A stretch of 64,000 nt of DNA from Hymenobacter sp. BT559 (GTDB lineage Bacteria; Bacteroidota; Bacteroidia; Cytophagales; Hymenobacteraceae). Within the stretch, counting starts at the first letter, position 1; every line of letters starts with the position of its first letter. Below the pieces are notes generated by a model. It did no database searches and was not told the DNA's origin. It saw only the letters and a program-made list of their open reading frames with translations. The stretch covers positions 24,366 to 88,365 of the forward strand of contig NZ_JAGETY010000020.1 of the NCBI RefSeq assembly GCF_017571525.1, in the 5' to 3' direction. The position numbers were made by a program, and so were the translations under genes. Of this stretch, positions 51,380 through 60,170 are shown piece after piece.

Positions 51380-52048
51380 TTGCGACTCCATTTATACCTA
51401 GATATTCCTTCAGTGGTCCCCTTCGACCATTTACCGGCCTTAAAAGGGGCTTTTCATCGCTGGACGGGCCATAATCCTGGTTTGCATGACGGCCTTTCCC
51501 TATATTCCTTTTCGTGGCTACGCGGCGGCCGGGGCACCCGCGGCGGCCTGCGCTTTGAGCAAGGAGCGCACTGGAGCATTGCGGCCCACGACCCAACGGT
51601 CATTCACGAAATCATTTCCGGGGTTATCAGTAAGCCCGGCCTCGACCATGGCCTGATAGTGCGCGATGCCCGCATCCAAACGGTGCCCGACTTTGAGGCC
51701 GGCGAGCAACACTTCCGCGTCCTGAGCCCGGTGTTTATCAAGGACGAAGTAGAAAAGGGCAAGCCCGCCCACCACCTGCTCCCCGGCGCCCCCCGCGCCG
51801 ACGAGCTACTCACCGAAACCCTGCGCCACAAGCTCCGCCAAGCAGGCCTAGACGATGCGGGGGCAACCGTGCGCTTCGACCCAGCCTATATCGCCACGGC
51901 CAAAACCAAGACGTTCCAATACAAGGCCATCCGCTGCCGCGCCAGTGTGTGCCCAGTACTGGTGTTAGGCACGATAGAACAACTAAAATTCGCCTGGTGC
52001 GTGGGGGTAGGCCACTCCACGGGCATCGGCTGCGGATGCCTGGAGTAG
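51380..52048 (+). CDS. cas6: CRISPR-associated endoribonuclease Cas6
   Basis: A 222-residue Cas6, starting at a TTG (51380). The N-terminal MRLHLYLDIPSVVPFDHLPA then LKGAFHRWTG is typical, and the C-terminal glycine-rich loop CVGVGHSTGIGCGCLE is the family signature. Cas6 cuts pre-crRNA within the repeat, leaving an 8-base 5' tag; the array's repeats end with ATTGAAAT, which fits. It is the first gene of the operon. A small gene on the opposite strand separates it from cas5. Confidence 0.9.
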   Translation: MRLHLYLDIPSVVPFDHLPALKGAFHRWTGHNPGLHDGLSLYSFSWLRGGRGTRGGLRFEQGAHWSIAAHDPTVIHEIISGVISKPGLDHGLIVRDARIQTVPDFEAGEQHFRVLSPVFIKDEVEKGKPAHHLLPGAPRADELLTETLRHKLRQAGLDDAGATVRFDPAYIATAKTKTFQYKAIRCRASVCPVLVLGTIEQLKFAWCVGVGHSTGIGCGCLE

Positions 52049-52261
52049 CTACGGCTTCCTGGCGACGGCTTGCTCCTGCACCCGGCGTATCATCTCCTCG
52101 CGGCTGACTACCCGGCCGGGTTGAGCCAGCAACCGCTTCCAGGCCTCTTCGGCTCCTGGCCCCTGAAAGGGATTAAGCGTGGCAGAGGTAGTGCCGGACT
52201 TCGGCGACGGTGTCGGCGACTTTGATGCCGAGGGCTGCGAATTTTCCGGTGAGGTCGTCAT
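52049..52261 (-). CDS. Small gene on the opposite strand between cas6 and cas5
   Basis: A 70-residue frame whose stop codon touches the end of cas6 and whose start lies 33 bases before the cas5 ATG, so it fills the gap. Its N-terminal half is Ser/Pro/Thr-rich (MTTSPENSQPSASKSPTPSP) and the C-terminal half looks folded and helical (GAEEAWKRLLAQPGRVVSRE then EMIRRVQEQAVARKP). I do not recognise the family. No coding need forces a gap here, since all other cas genes in this operon except cas4-cas1 are tightly spaced. It is either a real small gene or a relic. Confidence 0.45.
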   Translation of the reverse strand: MTTSPENSQPSASKSPTPSPKSGTTSATLNPFQGPGAEEAWKRLLAQPGRVVSREEMIRRVQEQAVARKP

Positions 52262-52293
52262 ACCCTGAATTTACAATAATAAACCGACTATTT

Positions 52294-53013
52294 ATGGATA
52301 ATCTGCCACTTGACTTACTGCTGCCTCCACCTGATTATACGGCTCGCGGGATACTAGAAATTAGCGCTCTGGCACCCTTGTCAATGGTGGCAAAAATGCC
52401 GGGTAAGTACTACGTCAGCCAATCCGAACCAACGCAGGCAATGCTTTTAGGTGCGTTGGAAAATGCCTTGGGTTGGCATTTAGGTGAGGTGGAGCGCAAT
52501 CAGCTTATCAAGACCCTGGAGAAAAAGCACAAGCGTAAAGCCCAGTCTTCAGGCGTAGGCTTTCGCAGCCTGCTGCAGTGGCACGTGCGGTTTGGTGTGC
52601 TAGTGGTGCCACCGCTGTTGCACTACGACGACCTATGGACGCAGCATCTGAAAGGAAAAACGTTTGTAGATGGCAGCCGCAACTATGATGCGCAGGTTAT
52701 TCCCTTTATGAATGCCAAGCGGGGCGGACTAGTCACTACCTCCGACGCGGCAAAGGCCCGCAAGGGTGCGGAAGTTCTAGCTGATTTTCAAGAAGGTGAT
52801 GATGTAAGCATTACTGTGCTGCGACCCTATTTTCCGCAATACTATTCCAGCCCGACGCTACGCGGCTATGTAGAGCCGCAGGGGCCTTATAAGGTGGGCA
52901 TCGAAACATCTCCAGCGCTGTCCAAAGCCTTGCGGGCGGCCATTGCTGACCCAGCGGCACCGCTTTATCTGGGCTCTAATGATGGCTGGATTGAACTTGA
53001 TTGGCATGACTAA
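52294..53013 (+). CDS. cas5: CRISPR-associated protein Cas5
   Basis: A 239-residue Cas5 from the ATG at 52294; the frame is open upstream by 28 codons but that overlaps the small antisense gene. Its N-terminal part reads GILEISALAPLSMVAKMPGK then YYVSQSEPTQAMLLGALENA, like the RAMP-type start of Cas5 in which the crRNA 5' tag is bound. Length and position fit the subunit capping the 5' handle of Cascade. It overlaps cas8 by 8 bases (53006-53013). In canonical I-B operons cas5 follows cas7, so this order is shuffled. Confidence 0.78.
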   Translation: MDNLPLDLLLPPPDYTARGILEISALAPLSMVAKMPGKYYVSQSEPTQAMLLGALENALGWHLGEVERNQLIKTLEKKHKRKAQSSGVGFRSLLQWHVRFGVLVVPPLLHYDDLWTQHLKGKTFVDGSRNYDAQVIPFMNAKRGGLVTTSDAAKARKGAEVLADFQEGDDVSITVLRPYFPQYYSSPTLRGYVEPQGPYKVGIETSPALSKALRAAIADPAAPLYLGSNDGWIELDWHD

Positions 53014-54733
53014 GAAATCTACTGTTGCACCGGCGGGCCAAACAGAACTGTTTGGCAGCCCTGACCAAACGAAGCTTACCCCGACGCTATCGGCCCCCAT
53101 TGCGGAAACCAATGGTTTAGTAGTAGAGGAACTGAGCGCGCAACTACTGCACCCTTATCCTCGCTACGGATTGGCAGTGGCTACCTACTTAGCTCAATTG
53201 CCCGAAACGATAACTGAAGCTGCCTTACGTACCGCTTTGGTGCGGGCTATCGAAGCTGGCTTGGGAAAGTTTAGGATGCGTACTTGGAATAACTCGTTGC
53301 ATGATAAAACTCTGTGTTTTGAGCCAATTAAATTGGGTGAACTAGCTGACAAGCCGCAACTAGTGCAGTCAGCGGGGCTAGCAGCGCAAGGCATTTACTT
53401 GTTTCCCACTCTAGTAACGACTGATGGCGGCGCAAAGGACACGTTTCGCAATGCCCAGGAAGTCAGTACGCTACTGCAAGGAAGCACACCTCTATCGGCC
53501 ACGTTTACCCTCAGCCGCTCTTTCGCGCCGACTACTGCCAAAATCAATAATGGAACGGCCTCGCAAAGCCCGCCGCCGGGTACCTTACTGGAAGCAGCCT
53601 GCGCCGTTATTGCTACTGTCACGCACCTAAAGCCTGCCTCATGGCCGGGGGTAAATACAGTTATTATTCCCGATTTGCCCCTACCACAGCTACGGGAATT
53701 TATAGCGGTTTTTGAGGGAATGCTTGGGCAGGAAACTATCGATTTGATGTGCACAAAGGAGCGGCCACTTGCCGTAGAGGTCGCTCCTAAGGCGACCGGT
53801 AAAGCAGCGAAACCTGCCGCGCCGGAGTTTCGCCGGCCGCGCCTGCACTCGGGCAACTATCCCGACGCGCCCCGCGATGCAGGCGCGTTTGGGCCGGTGG
53901 GACTACTGGGAGCCATCGGGCGCTGGGCGCGGCGCACCAAGCAGCAGGGCCGGGGCCGGGAGGTGTTGGCTACCCTAGCCGGACAGCCGCTGCACGTTAT
54001 TTCCTACGAGCAGATAAATCAAGTGCGCTTCGACCACCACACTACGCGCCTAGCGTTGGACCATGACCTGACCAGAATCGTGGATTCGTTGTACTTAGGC
54101 ACCCAGTTTTATTCGGAAGCGGGTAATCCTGGAACCCCGTTTGGCAAACCCGAATTCAAAACCTTCTGTCTGATGGCAGGCCGCTTTCTGCAAAGCTTCA
54201 CTACGGCGGCCTTCACTGATTTTATAGCCTTCCGGGCCGAATACGCCGCTGATATTGAACCACTTTTTACTGAATATTTCCGCACCATGAAACCTGAAAT
54301 TGTAGCGTCGGCCGGCGAGCTTGGGCGCTGGCTGAACCGCACGGCCTATTTTGAGGCCAAGGCCGAGGCCGAAGACTTTCCATCTAAGAAAAAAGGTAAA
54401 GACCAGCAAATCAAGGAAGGTAAAGCAAAAATCCTAGTTGTGCTGGAAAGTGCGGCCCTGAGCGCCAAATCGCCCGAAGCCATGATTTCGCAGGTGCTTA
54501 CCCAGGCCGGGCGAATGTCGCTGGACGAAGCGCCCGACGAGGCTCGCCGCTTTGTCGATGCCGCGAACACCGGGGAAATTACCCATGAGCAGGCTAAGCA
54601 CCTGCTGATTGCCTACATGCGGTTGCGTAGCGTGGGCAAAAGCAAAGCTGTTGCGGAAAAAGTAGAAGCAGCTAATAGTGCCGACAGCGAACTGCCGGCC
54701 ACCGAAGACTACGACCATTCAATTGACAACTAA
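53006..54733 (+). CDS. cas8: Cas8-like large subunit of the type I effector
   Basis: A 575-residue protein from the ATG at 53006, which overlaps the cas5 end. Position between cas5 and cas7 and size fit the Cascade large subunit Cas8. Its sequence includes PYPRYGLAVATYLAQLPETI and a central VGLLGAIGRWARRTKQQGRG; it has only isolated cysteines and no CXXC pair, unlike many Cas8a/Cas8b. The C-terminal part is helical and could fold like the small-subunit domain. Divergence prevents a clear subfamily call. This is the least certain cas assignment, based mainly on context. Confidence 0.72.
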   Translation: MTKKSTVAPAGQTELFGSPDQTKLTPTLSAPIAETNGLVVEELSAQLLHPYPRYGLAVATYLAQLPETITEAALRTALVRAIEAGLGKFRMRTWNNSLHDKTLCFEPIKLGELADKPQLVQSAGLAAQGIYLFPTLVTTDGGAKDTFRNAQEVSTLLQGSTPLSATFTLSRSFAPTTAKINNGTASQSPPPGTLLEAACAVIATVTHLKPASWPGVNTVIIPDLPLPQLREFIAVFEGMLGQETIDLMCTKERPLAVEVAPKATGKAAKPAAPEFRRPRLHSGNYPDAPRDAGAFGPVGLLGAIGRWARRTKQQGRGREVLATLAGQPLHVISYEQINQVRFDHHTTRLALDHDLTRIVDSLYLGTQFYSEAGNPGTPFGKPEFKTFCLMAGRFLQSFTTAAFTDFIAFRAEYAADIEPLFTEYFRTMKPEIVASAGELGRWLNRTAYFEAKAEAEDFPSKKKGKDQQIKEGKAKILVVLESAALSAKSPEAMISQVLTQAGRMSLDEAPDEARRFVDAANTGEITHEQAKHLLIAYMRLRSVGKSKAVAEKVEAANSADSELPATEDYDHSIDN

Positions 54734-54758
54734 TAATTCACCCTCTGCTTTCTTTCCC

Positions 54759-55703
54759 ATGATTATTAAAGGCATTCTCGTCACGATGCTGGCCCCTATG
54801 AGCGACCACATCGCCAATGCGGGCGAAAAGCTGCTAGGCAATGCGTCATCTATTAAGCGGCGGCCCGACGGGCGCGTGTACATTTCGGGCCAAATGCAGC
54901 GCCACGCGCTGTTTTCTGCCCTTGACCGCCTCAATGCCGACGACGAAGGTCGGGGCCAAACCTACGTTTCGAACGGCGACGGCGTCACCAACGTCGTAGA
55001 AACCGACCTACGGGCCGACCTAGGAGGCTTCCTGCAAACGTCGAAGGAAACCTATTCGGGGCGGCGTACCGCGCCGGTTTCGGCCACACCAGCGGTGGCG
55101 CTGGAGTCGAGTAGCATTGGCCGCGACCTGCTGATTCGCCTTAAAATGGAAGCAGAGGGCGACTCCCGTGGGCAAGCTGTGGCCACCCGCGAGTTCTCGC
55201 AAAACGACACGATGCTAATGAGTTTTTTTGTGGATGTGAGCGCCGTAGGCATCCGCAAGCGGTTCAGCTACGAAAAGGAATTGCACGTGCGCACAGAATA
55301 TGTGCGCCACATTAGTGAAACCGAGCGCAAGCGCCGCATCCGGCTGGCGCTGGAAGCCACCGCCGCCCTGACCGACTACGCCAACCAAGCACGCAATGCT
55401 ACTAGTGGAGAGCCACAGCAAGTACTGCTGGTGTTCGATACGCGCTTGTCGCGCAAGGCGAGCCGCTACTTTAAAGCAACGGCCGCTGAACAGCGCAATA
55501 TTCTGGCCGAGCTAGCAGCACGGGGAGCCATGTACTTTCTAGGCGACGACACCGCTGAAAGCGGCGACAGCACCGCTATGGCCTACCAGAAAGCGCAGGA
55601 GTTCTTGGCCAGCAATGACCTCTACGACCCCGCTCCCGGCGCCGCGGTGCAGACCACGGCCGACTTTGAAAAAAGCACGAAGCCCGAAAAAACGGCCAAG
55701 TAG
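54759..55703 (+). CDS. cas7: CRISPR-associated protein Cas7 (Cst2/DevR-like)
   Basis: A 314-residue RAMP protein from the ATG at 54759; the frame is open upstream. N-terminus IIKGILVTMLAPMSDHIANA then GEKLLGNASSIKRRPDGRVY and ISGQMQRHALFSALDRL fit the Cst2/DevR group of Cas7, which forms the crRNA-binding backbone. It begins 26 bases after cas8 and ends 30 bases before cas3. The C-terminal stretch has an acidic/low-complexity tail. Confidence 0.85.
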   Translation: MIIKGILVTMLAPMSDHIANAGEKLLGNASSIKRRPDGRVYISGQMQRHALFSALDRLNADDEGRGQTYVSNGDGVTNVVETDLRADLGGFLQTSKETYSGRRTAPVSATPAVALESSSIGRDLLIRLKMEAEGDSRGQAVATREFSQNDTMLMSFFVDVSAVGIRKRFSYEKELHVRTEYVRHISETERKRRIRLALEATAALTDYANQARNATSGEPQQVLLVFDTRLSRKASRYFKATAAEQRNILAELAARGAMYFLGDDTAESGDSTAMAYQKAQEFLASNDLYDPAPGAAVQTTADFEKSTKPEKTAK

Positions 55704-55732
55704 CAGGCTAATTACTCTTGACCGTTGGCCCT

Positions 55733-58045
55733 ATGGAACTGCTAGCTAAACCCGACGGAACTACCCTGGCTGACCATACGCAGCACGTGCGCGACGAAAC
55801 CGCGCATGTGCTGGCGGCCCGGCCGTTTCTGATTTATAAGTATGCCGTTCGGACGGGGCACAATCTATTGGCGCTAGCTGATGCGTGCGCCCGCTGGCAC
55901 GACTCAGGAAAAGCACACCCGGCCTGGCAGCAGGCTTGCCGTCAGGATTTTGAGCAGGCGCAGCGAACTGGGAAAGTACAGGGCCTGCACCTACAAAAAA
56001 GTGGGGTGCGCCACGAATTTGCTTCGTTAGTAAAAATGCGTAAGGCTGCGCGCAATGAGTGGCCGCCCAAACTTACGTACGTCGCCGTGGCGGCGCACCA
56101 CGGCAAGCTCGGCTTTCGCTACCAAAAGCGGTGGGCCGACGACCCAGCGTTTAAGCCTTTCTGGTACGAGCGTTTTTTACCGCTCAGCGCCGAGTTGAGG
56201 CCAGACCGCCCCGCTGACTTTGACCAGGCCATTGCCCGGCGCTACGAATACGGCGGCCTGCGGGCAGTACTGCGGCTGGCTGACCACCGCGCCAGTGCCC
56301 GGGAAGCGCATCGGAGTATGGCTACGCCAGCTGTGCCACAGCTGAGTGCTTTTCACTACAAATTTCCCTGGGTCAGCCAAACCGGTGTGCAAACCCTTAT
56401 TCCACATTTTTGGGACGAGCCGTTTGCACTGTTGCGGGCACCCACCGGCGCGGGCAAAACCGACGCGGCCCTGTTGTGGGCACGGCGTCAAATTACAACG
56501 GGCCGCGCCGACCGGCTGGTATGGGCTATGCCCACACGCTTCACAGCCAATGCCTTATACATCAGTACAACTGAAAACTTGAGCAGTACCGGCCTGTACC
56601 ACTCCAGCGCCTGGTTTGTGGCTCAGCAACGCGAGCAGGAACAGCGCGGGCAAGGCCTGCCAGCGGCGGCGTGGAAGCAGGAACTCGACTACGCACGCCT
56701 ACTCGAAACACCCACCACAGTCACGACGATTGACCAGCTTTGCCTGGCGCTGACGGCTACCCGCGAAGACCACCACGCAACTTTTTGGAACCTCGCCCAT
56801 GCGTGCGTCGTGATTGATGAAGCCGATTTCTACGATGATTTTACGCAGCGAAATATGGTGGTGCTGCTGCGGGTGCTGCGGCTATTGGGAGTACCAGTGC
56901 TGCTTATGAGTGCTACGCTTCCCGCATCGGCCCTGGAACTATATGCACTTTCAGGCCTACGGGCCACGAAAATATGGGAAGACCAGACCGACTACGACCG
57001 CACTCGTTTTGGGCTTCATCGGGCCGGGCCGGCCGAATACCCAACTGACATTACAGTTCTGTTGGAACGGGGCCTGAACGGCGAGCCGCTTATCATTTAT
57101 GCAAATACCGTGGGGCGGGCGCAAGCCTACTGGGACTGGTTTCAACGGCCCGATATGAAGCATCCTGTGGTACTTTACCACTCGCGCTTCACCGAGCCGG
57201 ATAAAAAAGAAGTCGAGGGTCGATTACTGGCCATGCTTGGCCCTAAAGCTTGGAAAAACGGCAACCCGACAGGCATAGCCATTCTAACCCAAATTGGGGA
57301 GTTGAGCGTCAATATCAGTACTGACCTGATGGTGGCTGACTTATGCCCGACCGACCGACTGGCCCAACGAGCAGGCCGTTTATCAAGGTTTCGGGACCGA
57401 TTCGACAAGAAGCAAAATGTAGTGGGCGAACTGCACTTGGTAACGCCTCAGAAAACCGACAAAAAAGGTATAACAGACTTTTATCCCGCGCCCTATGGGC
57501 ACTATCGGCAAGGTCAGGGCTGGTTAAGCAGCGCAGTACTCGACCAGGCAGATATTCAACTGGCAGCGGGTGAGTATTCAGCCCGTCGCTTGGTGGATTT
57601 AGTAAACGAACTATATCCTAAAGTAGCCGAAGAAACCACCGAAATCTGGGCTAACCGTAGGGCGCTGGAAACTGCTGCAGTAGCCAACTGGCTTCTGCTA
57701 CCAAAAGCCGAAACTGAGCAGGACGACGAAGAAACGCACACTTGGAAGAGCCGTGATATTGGGCCTCAGAAAGTAGTATATGCGTCCACTAACTTCTCCG
57801 CGCTTTTGGGTGAGGGCGACCCGGTGGGCTTCGCTAACTCGTTCGCCTTCCGAGAATGGGCGCTTCCTCATGCTATCACAATACCGGTTTACGATTTTCG
57901 ACGGGCACTGGAAGCCGGCAAACTGGTAGAAGTAGTGATTCACATTAGCCAAGAGCGAGAAGTAATCTGGATAGTAAAAGCCGAGTATTATGACGGATTT
58001 CAGGGATTACGCTTTGATAAAGCGCCGAGTCCAGAAGATGAATAG
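55733..58045 (+). CDS. cas3: Cas3 nuclease-helicase
   Basis: A 770-residue Cas3 from the ATG at 55733; a TTG at 55718 is in frame. HD nuclease domain first: LADHTQHVRDE, then CARWHDSGKAHPAWQ with H56 and D57, then AAHHGKLG and LADHRAS. The superfamily 2 helicase follows with Walker A PTGAGKT near residue 238, a DEAD box (VVIDEADFYDDF) near 360 and the SAT motif (LMSATLP) near 391, and the C-terminal motif VI-like QRAGRLSRF. It degrades DNA bound by Cascade. The single-polypeptide form with HD at the N-terminus is standard for type I-B. Confidence 0.93.
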   Translation: MELLAKPDGTTLADHTQHVRDETAHVLAARPFLIYKYAVRTGHNLLALADACARWHDSGKAHPAWQQACRQDFEQAQRTGKVQGLHLQKSGVRHEFASLVKMRKAARNEWPPKLTYVAVAAHHGKLGFRYQKRWADDPAFKPFWYERFLPLSAELRPDRPADFDQAIARRYEYGGLRAVLRLADHRASAREAHRSMATPAVPQLSAFHYKFPWVSQTGVQTLIPHFWDEPFALLRAPTGAGKTDAALLWARRQITTGRADRLVWAMPTRFTANALYISTTENLSSTGLYHSSAWFVAQQREQEQRGQGLPAAAWKQELDYARLLETPTTVTTIDQLCLALTATREDHHATFWNLAHACVVIDEADFYDDFTQRNMVVLLRVLRLLGVPVLLMSATLPASALELYALSGLRATKIWEDQTDYDRTRFGLHRAGPAEYPTDITVLLERGLNGEPLIIYANTVGRAQAYWDWFQRPDMKHPVVLYHSRFTEPDKKEVEGRLLAMLGPKAWKNGNPTGIAILTQIGELSVNISTDLMVADLCPTDRLAQRAGRLSRFRDRFDKKQNVVGELHLVTPQKTDKKGITDFYPAPYGHYRQGQGWLSSAVLDQADIQLAAGEYSARRLVDLVNELYPKVAEETTEIWANRRALETAAVANWLLLPKAETEQDDEETHTWKSRDIGPQKVVYASTNFSALLGEGDPVGFANSFAFREWALPHAITIPVYDFRRALEAGKLVEVVIHISQEREVIWIVKAEYYDGFQGLRFDKAPSPEDE

Positions 58046-58074
58046 ACTTCTTAAACAGCCGTAACTACCTACCC

Positions 58075-58578
58075 ATGCACATTACCGGCAAGCACATCAA
58101 CTACTACCACATCTGCCACCGCAAGCTGTGGCTATTTGGCAGCGGGCTGAGTTTTCAGCAGGATAATGAGCACGTGCAGGACGGTACCCTACTGCACTTG
58201 TCTGCCTACCCGCAGCGGGCGCGGCGGTTTCGGGAGGTGCAGCTGGGCGGCATCAAGATTGACTTTTACGACCCAGTGGATAGGGTGGTGCACGAAATAA
58301 AGCGGAGTCAGAAACTGGAGGAAGCCAGTGTGGCGCAGCTTAAATACTATCTGCGGGTGCTGGAGCGGCACGGCGTGGCAGGTCCCACGGGCGTGCTGGA
58401 ATACCCGAAGCTGCGCCGCACTCAAGACGTAACGCTGACGGAGCAAGACCGTGCCGACATAGAGACTTGGGAAGCCGGCGTAGCTGAGGTTGTAGCCTAT
58501 GCGCAGTGTCCCCCGATTATTGACAAGCCCTTTTGTAAGCAGTGCGCTTACTACGAGTTCTGCTACGTGCACGAGTAA
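58075..58578 (+). CDS. cas4: CRISPR adaptation nuclease Cas4
   Basis: A 167-residue Cas4. The four cluster cysteines are visible: C14 in HICHRKLW and C154, C157 and C163 near the C-terminus (KPFCKQCAYYEFCYVHE). The RecB-like nuclease core has GGIKIDFYDPVDRVVHEIKR then SQKLEEASVAQLKYYL with the D and E-x-K residues. It selects and trims prespacers with Cas1-Cas2. It starts 29 bases after cas3; 123 bases with no gene precede cas1. Confidence 0.9.
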   Translation: MHITGKHINYYHICHRKLWLFGSGLSFQQDNEHVQDGTLLHLSAYPQRARRFREVQLGGIKIDFYDPVDRVVHEIKRSQKLEEASVAQLKYYLRVLERHGVAGPTGVLEYPKLRRTQDVTLTEQDRADIETWEAGVAEVVAYAQCPPIIDKPFCKQCAYYEFCYVHE

Positions 58579-58701
58579 CAGGTTTGGAGGAGTAAGCTGC
58601 TGCTTACCTACCTCTATCCGATTTGCCTTCCGAAGCTGAGTAATCTACCTAAAAGCGTAGTCAGCCGGCGGGCGTATCCGTAAAATCTATTTGTATCTGC
58701 A

Positions 58702-59712
58702 GTGAAGAAGACGTACTACCTGTTCAATCCGGGCCGGCTGAGCCGGCAGGATAATACGCTTAAGTACACAGCCTACGATGAGGAAGGCGGGGAGGGACAG
58801 ACGCGCTTTCTACCCGTGGCCGACGTAGCCGATTTATACGTGTTCGGCTCGCTTGATGCCAACTCGGCGCTGTATAATTTCCTGGGCAAAAACGGAGTGT
58901 CGGTGCATTTCTTTGACTACTACGAGCACTACACCGGCTCGTTTATGGCCAAGGAGTACCTGCTGGCCGGCAAGGTGCAGGTGGCGCAAACTTCGCACTA
59001 TACCAGCCGCAAGAAGCGTTTGGTGCTGGCGCGCAGGCTGGTGGAGGGGGCGGCCTTTAACCTGCTCAAGAACCTACGCTACTACCAGGGTCGGGGCCGC
59101 GACGTGGGCACCCAGATTGCGCAGATGGAACTGTACGTATCGGCGCTGCCGCACGCTACCACAGTGCCCGAAATAATGGGCTACGAGGGCAATATCCGGC
59201 AGACGTACTATACTTGCTTCGAGCAACTGGTGAATGTACCGGGCTTCGCCTTTGGCACGCGTAGCACACAGCCGCCGCAAAATGAGTTGAACGCGCTGCT
59301 GAGCTTCGGCAATATGCTCTGCTACGCGGCCTGTCTGTCGCAGATTTATCATACGCAGCTCAACCCCACGATTTCTTTCCTGCACGAGCCGGGCCACCGC
59401 CGCTTCTCACTGGCGCTGGACTTGGCTGAGATTTTCAAGCCCCTGCTGGTGGACCGCACCATTTTCCGACTGGTCAACAAGAAGGAAATTCAACCCAAGG
59501 ATTTTGAGGTGGCCGTAGGCGGTTGTTTATTAAAGGAGTCTGGCCGTAAGACGTTTGTGCGCGTTTTCGAAGAGCGCCTAAAAGAAACAATCCTGCACCG
59601 AGGCCTGGGACGACCGGTGAGCTACCAGCATTTAGTGAAGCTGGAGTGCTACAAGCTGACCAAGCATCTGCTGAATGTAGAAGAATATAAACCCTTCAAA
59701 GCCTGGTGGTAA
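58702..59712 (+). CDS. cas1: CRISPR integrase Cas1
   Basis: A 336-residue Cas1, starting at a GTG. Conserved active-site residues are in MGYEGNIRQ (E162), FLHEPGHRR (H228) and ALDLAEIFKP (E243). The N-terminal beta domain reads TYYLFNPGRLSRQDNTLKYT. Length and layout match type I-B Cas1. With Cas2 it inserts new spacers at the leader-proximal repeat. It ends one base before the cas2 start. Confidence 0.94.
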   Translation: MKKTYYLFNPGRLSRQDNTLKYTAYDEEGGEGQTRFLPVADVADLYVFGSLDANSALYNFLGKNGVSVHFFDYYEHYTGSFMAKEYLLAGKVQVAQTSHYTSRKKRLVLARRLVEGAAFNLLKNLRYYQGRGRDVGTQIAQMELYVSALPHATTVPEIMGYEGNIRQTYYTCFEQLVNVPGFAFGTRSTQPPQNELNALLSFGNMLCYAACLSQIYHTQLNPTISFLHEPGHRRFSLALDLAEIFKPLLVDRTIFRLVNKKEIQPKDFEVAVGGCLLKESGRKTFVRVFEERLKETILHRGLGRPVSYQHLVKLECYKLTKHLLNVEEYKPFKAWW

Positions 59713-59713
59713 A

Positions 59714-59977
59714 ATGTACGTAATTTTGGTGTACGACGTGAAGCAGCAACGCGTAGGAAAGCTGCTCAAACTCTGCCGTCGCTACCTGCACTGGATACAG
59801 AATTCCGTCTTTGAGGGCGAAATCAGCGACGTGAAGCTGCAGGAGTTGCTGCTGCAGGCGGCTTCTTTTTTGGACAAGGAGGAGGACAGCATTCTTCTCT
59901 TTAAAAGCCGCACAGAACAGTGGCTGGAAAAGCAGGTATGGGGCCGCGAGCGTAGCCCGCTGGGCTCGTTTCTGTAG
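59714..59977 (+). CDS. cas2: CRISPR adaptation protein Cas2
   Basis: An 87-residue Cas2: MYVILVYDVKQQRVGKLLKL with Asp 8, then YLHWIQNSVFEGEISDVKLQ and EQWLEKQVWGRERSPLGSFL. Ferredoxin-like fold, forms the core of the Cas1-Cas2 complex. It begins one base after cas1. The leader follows at once. Confidence 0.92.
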   Translation: MYVILVYDVKQQRVGKLLKLCRRYLHWIQNSVFEGEISDVKLQELLLQAASFLDKEEDSILLFKSRTEQWLEKQVWGRERSPLGSFL

Positions 59978-60170
59978 GATGGTATAGGCGTCGATGGAAA
60001 ATTCAGCACCTAAACTTCGGCTCTACTAATCAATCTTGCAGCGCAAGCACCTGATTTACAGAGTCGTCGCACGTACAGGGTTTTCCTCCTATCGCTGACC
60101 GACGACTTAAGGTGTTTTTTAAAATGCGTTTCTGCTGCGCTAAGACATATTTTTGGGCCCAAGCGCACGG
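59978..60170 (+). promoter_or_regulatory. CRISPR leader
   Basis: The 193 bases between cas2 and the first repeat. Somewhat AT-richer than the genes, with T- and A-rich runs (AAGGTGTTTTTTAAAATGCG near 60110, GACATATTTTTGGG near 60143). It should carry the array promoter and the integration signals; the array is oriented away from it. Confidence 0.7.
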
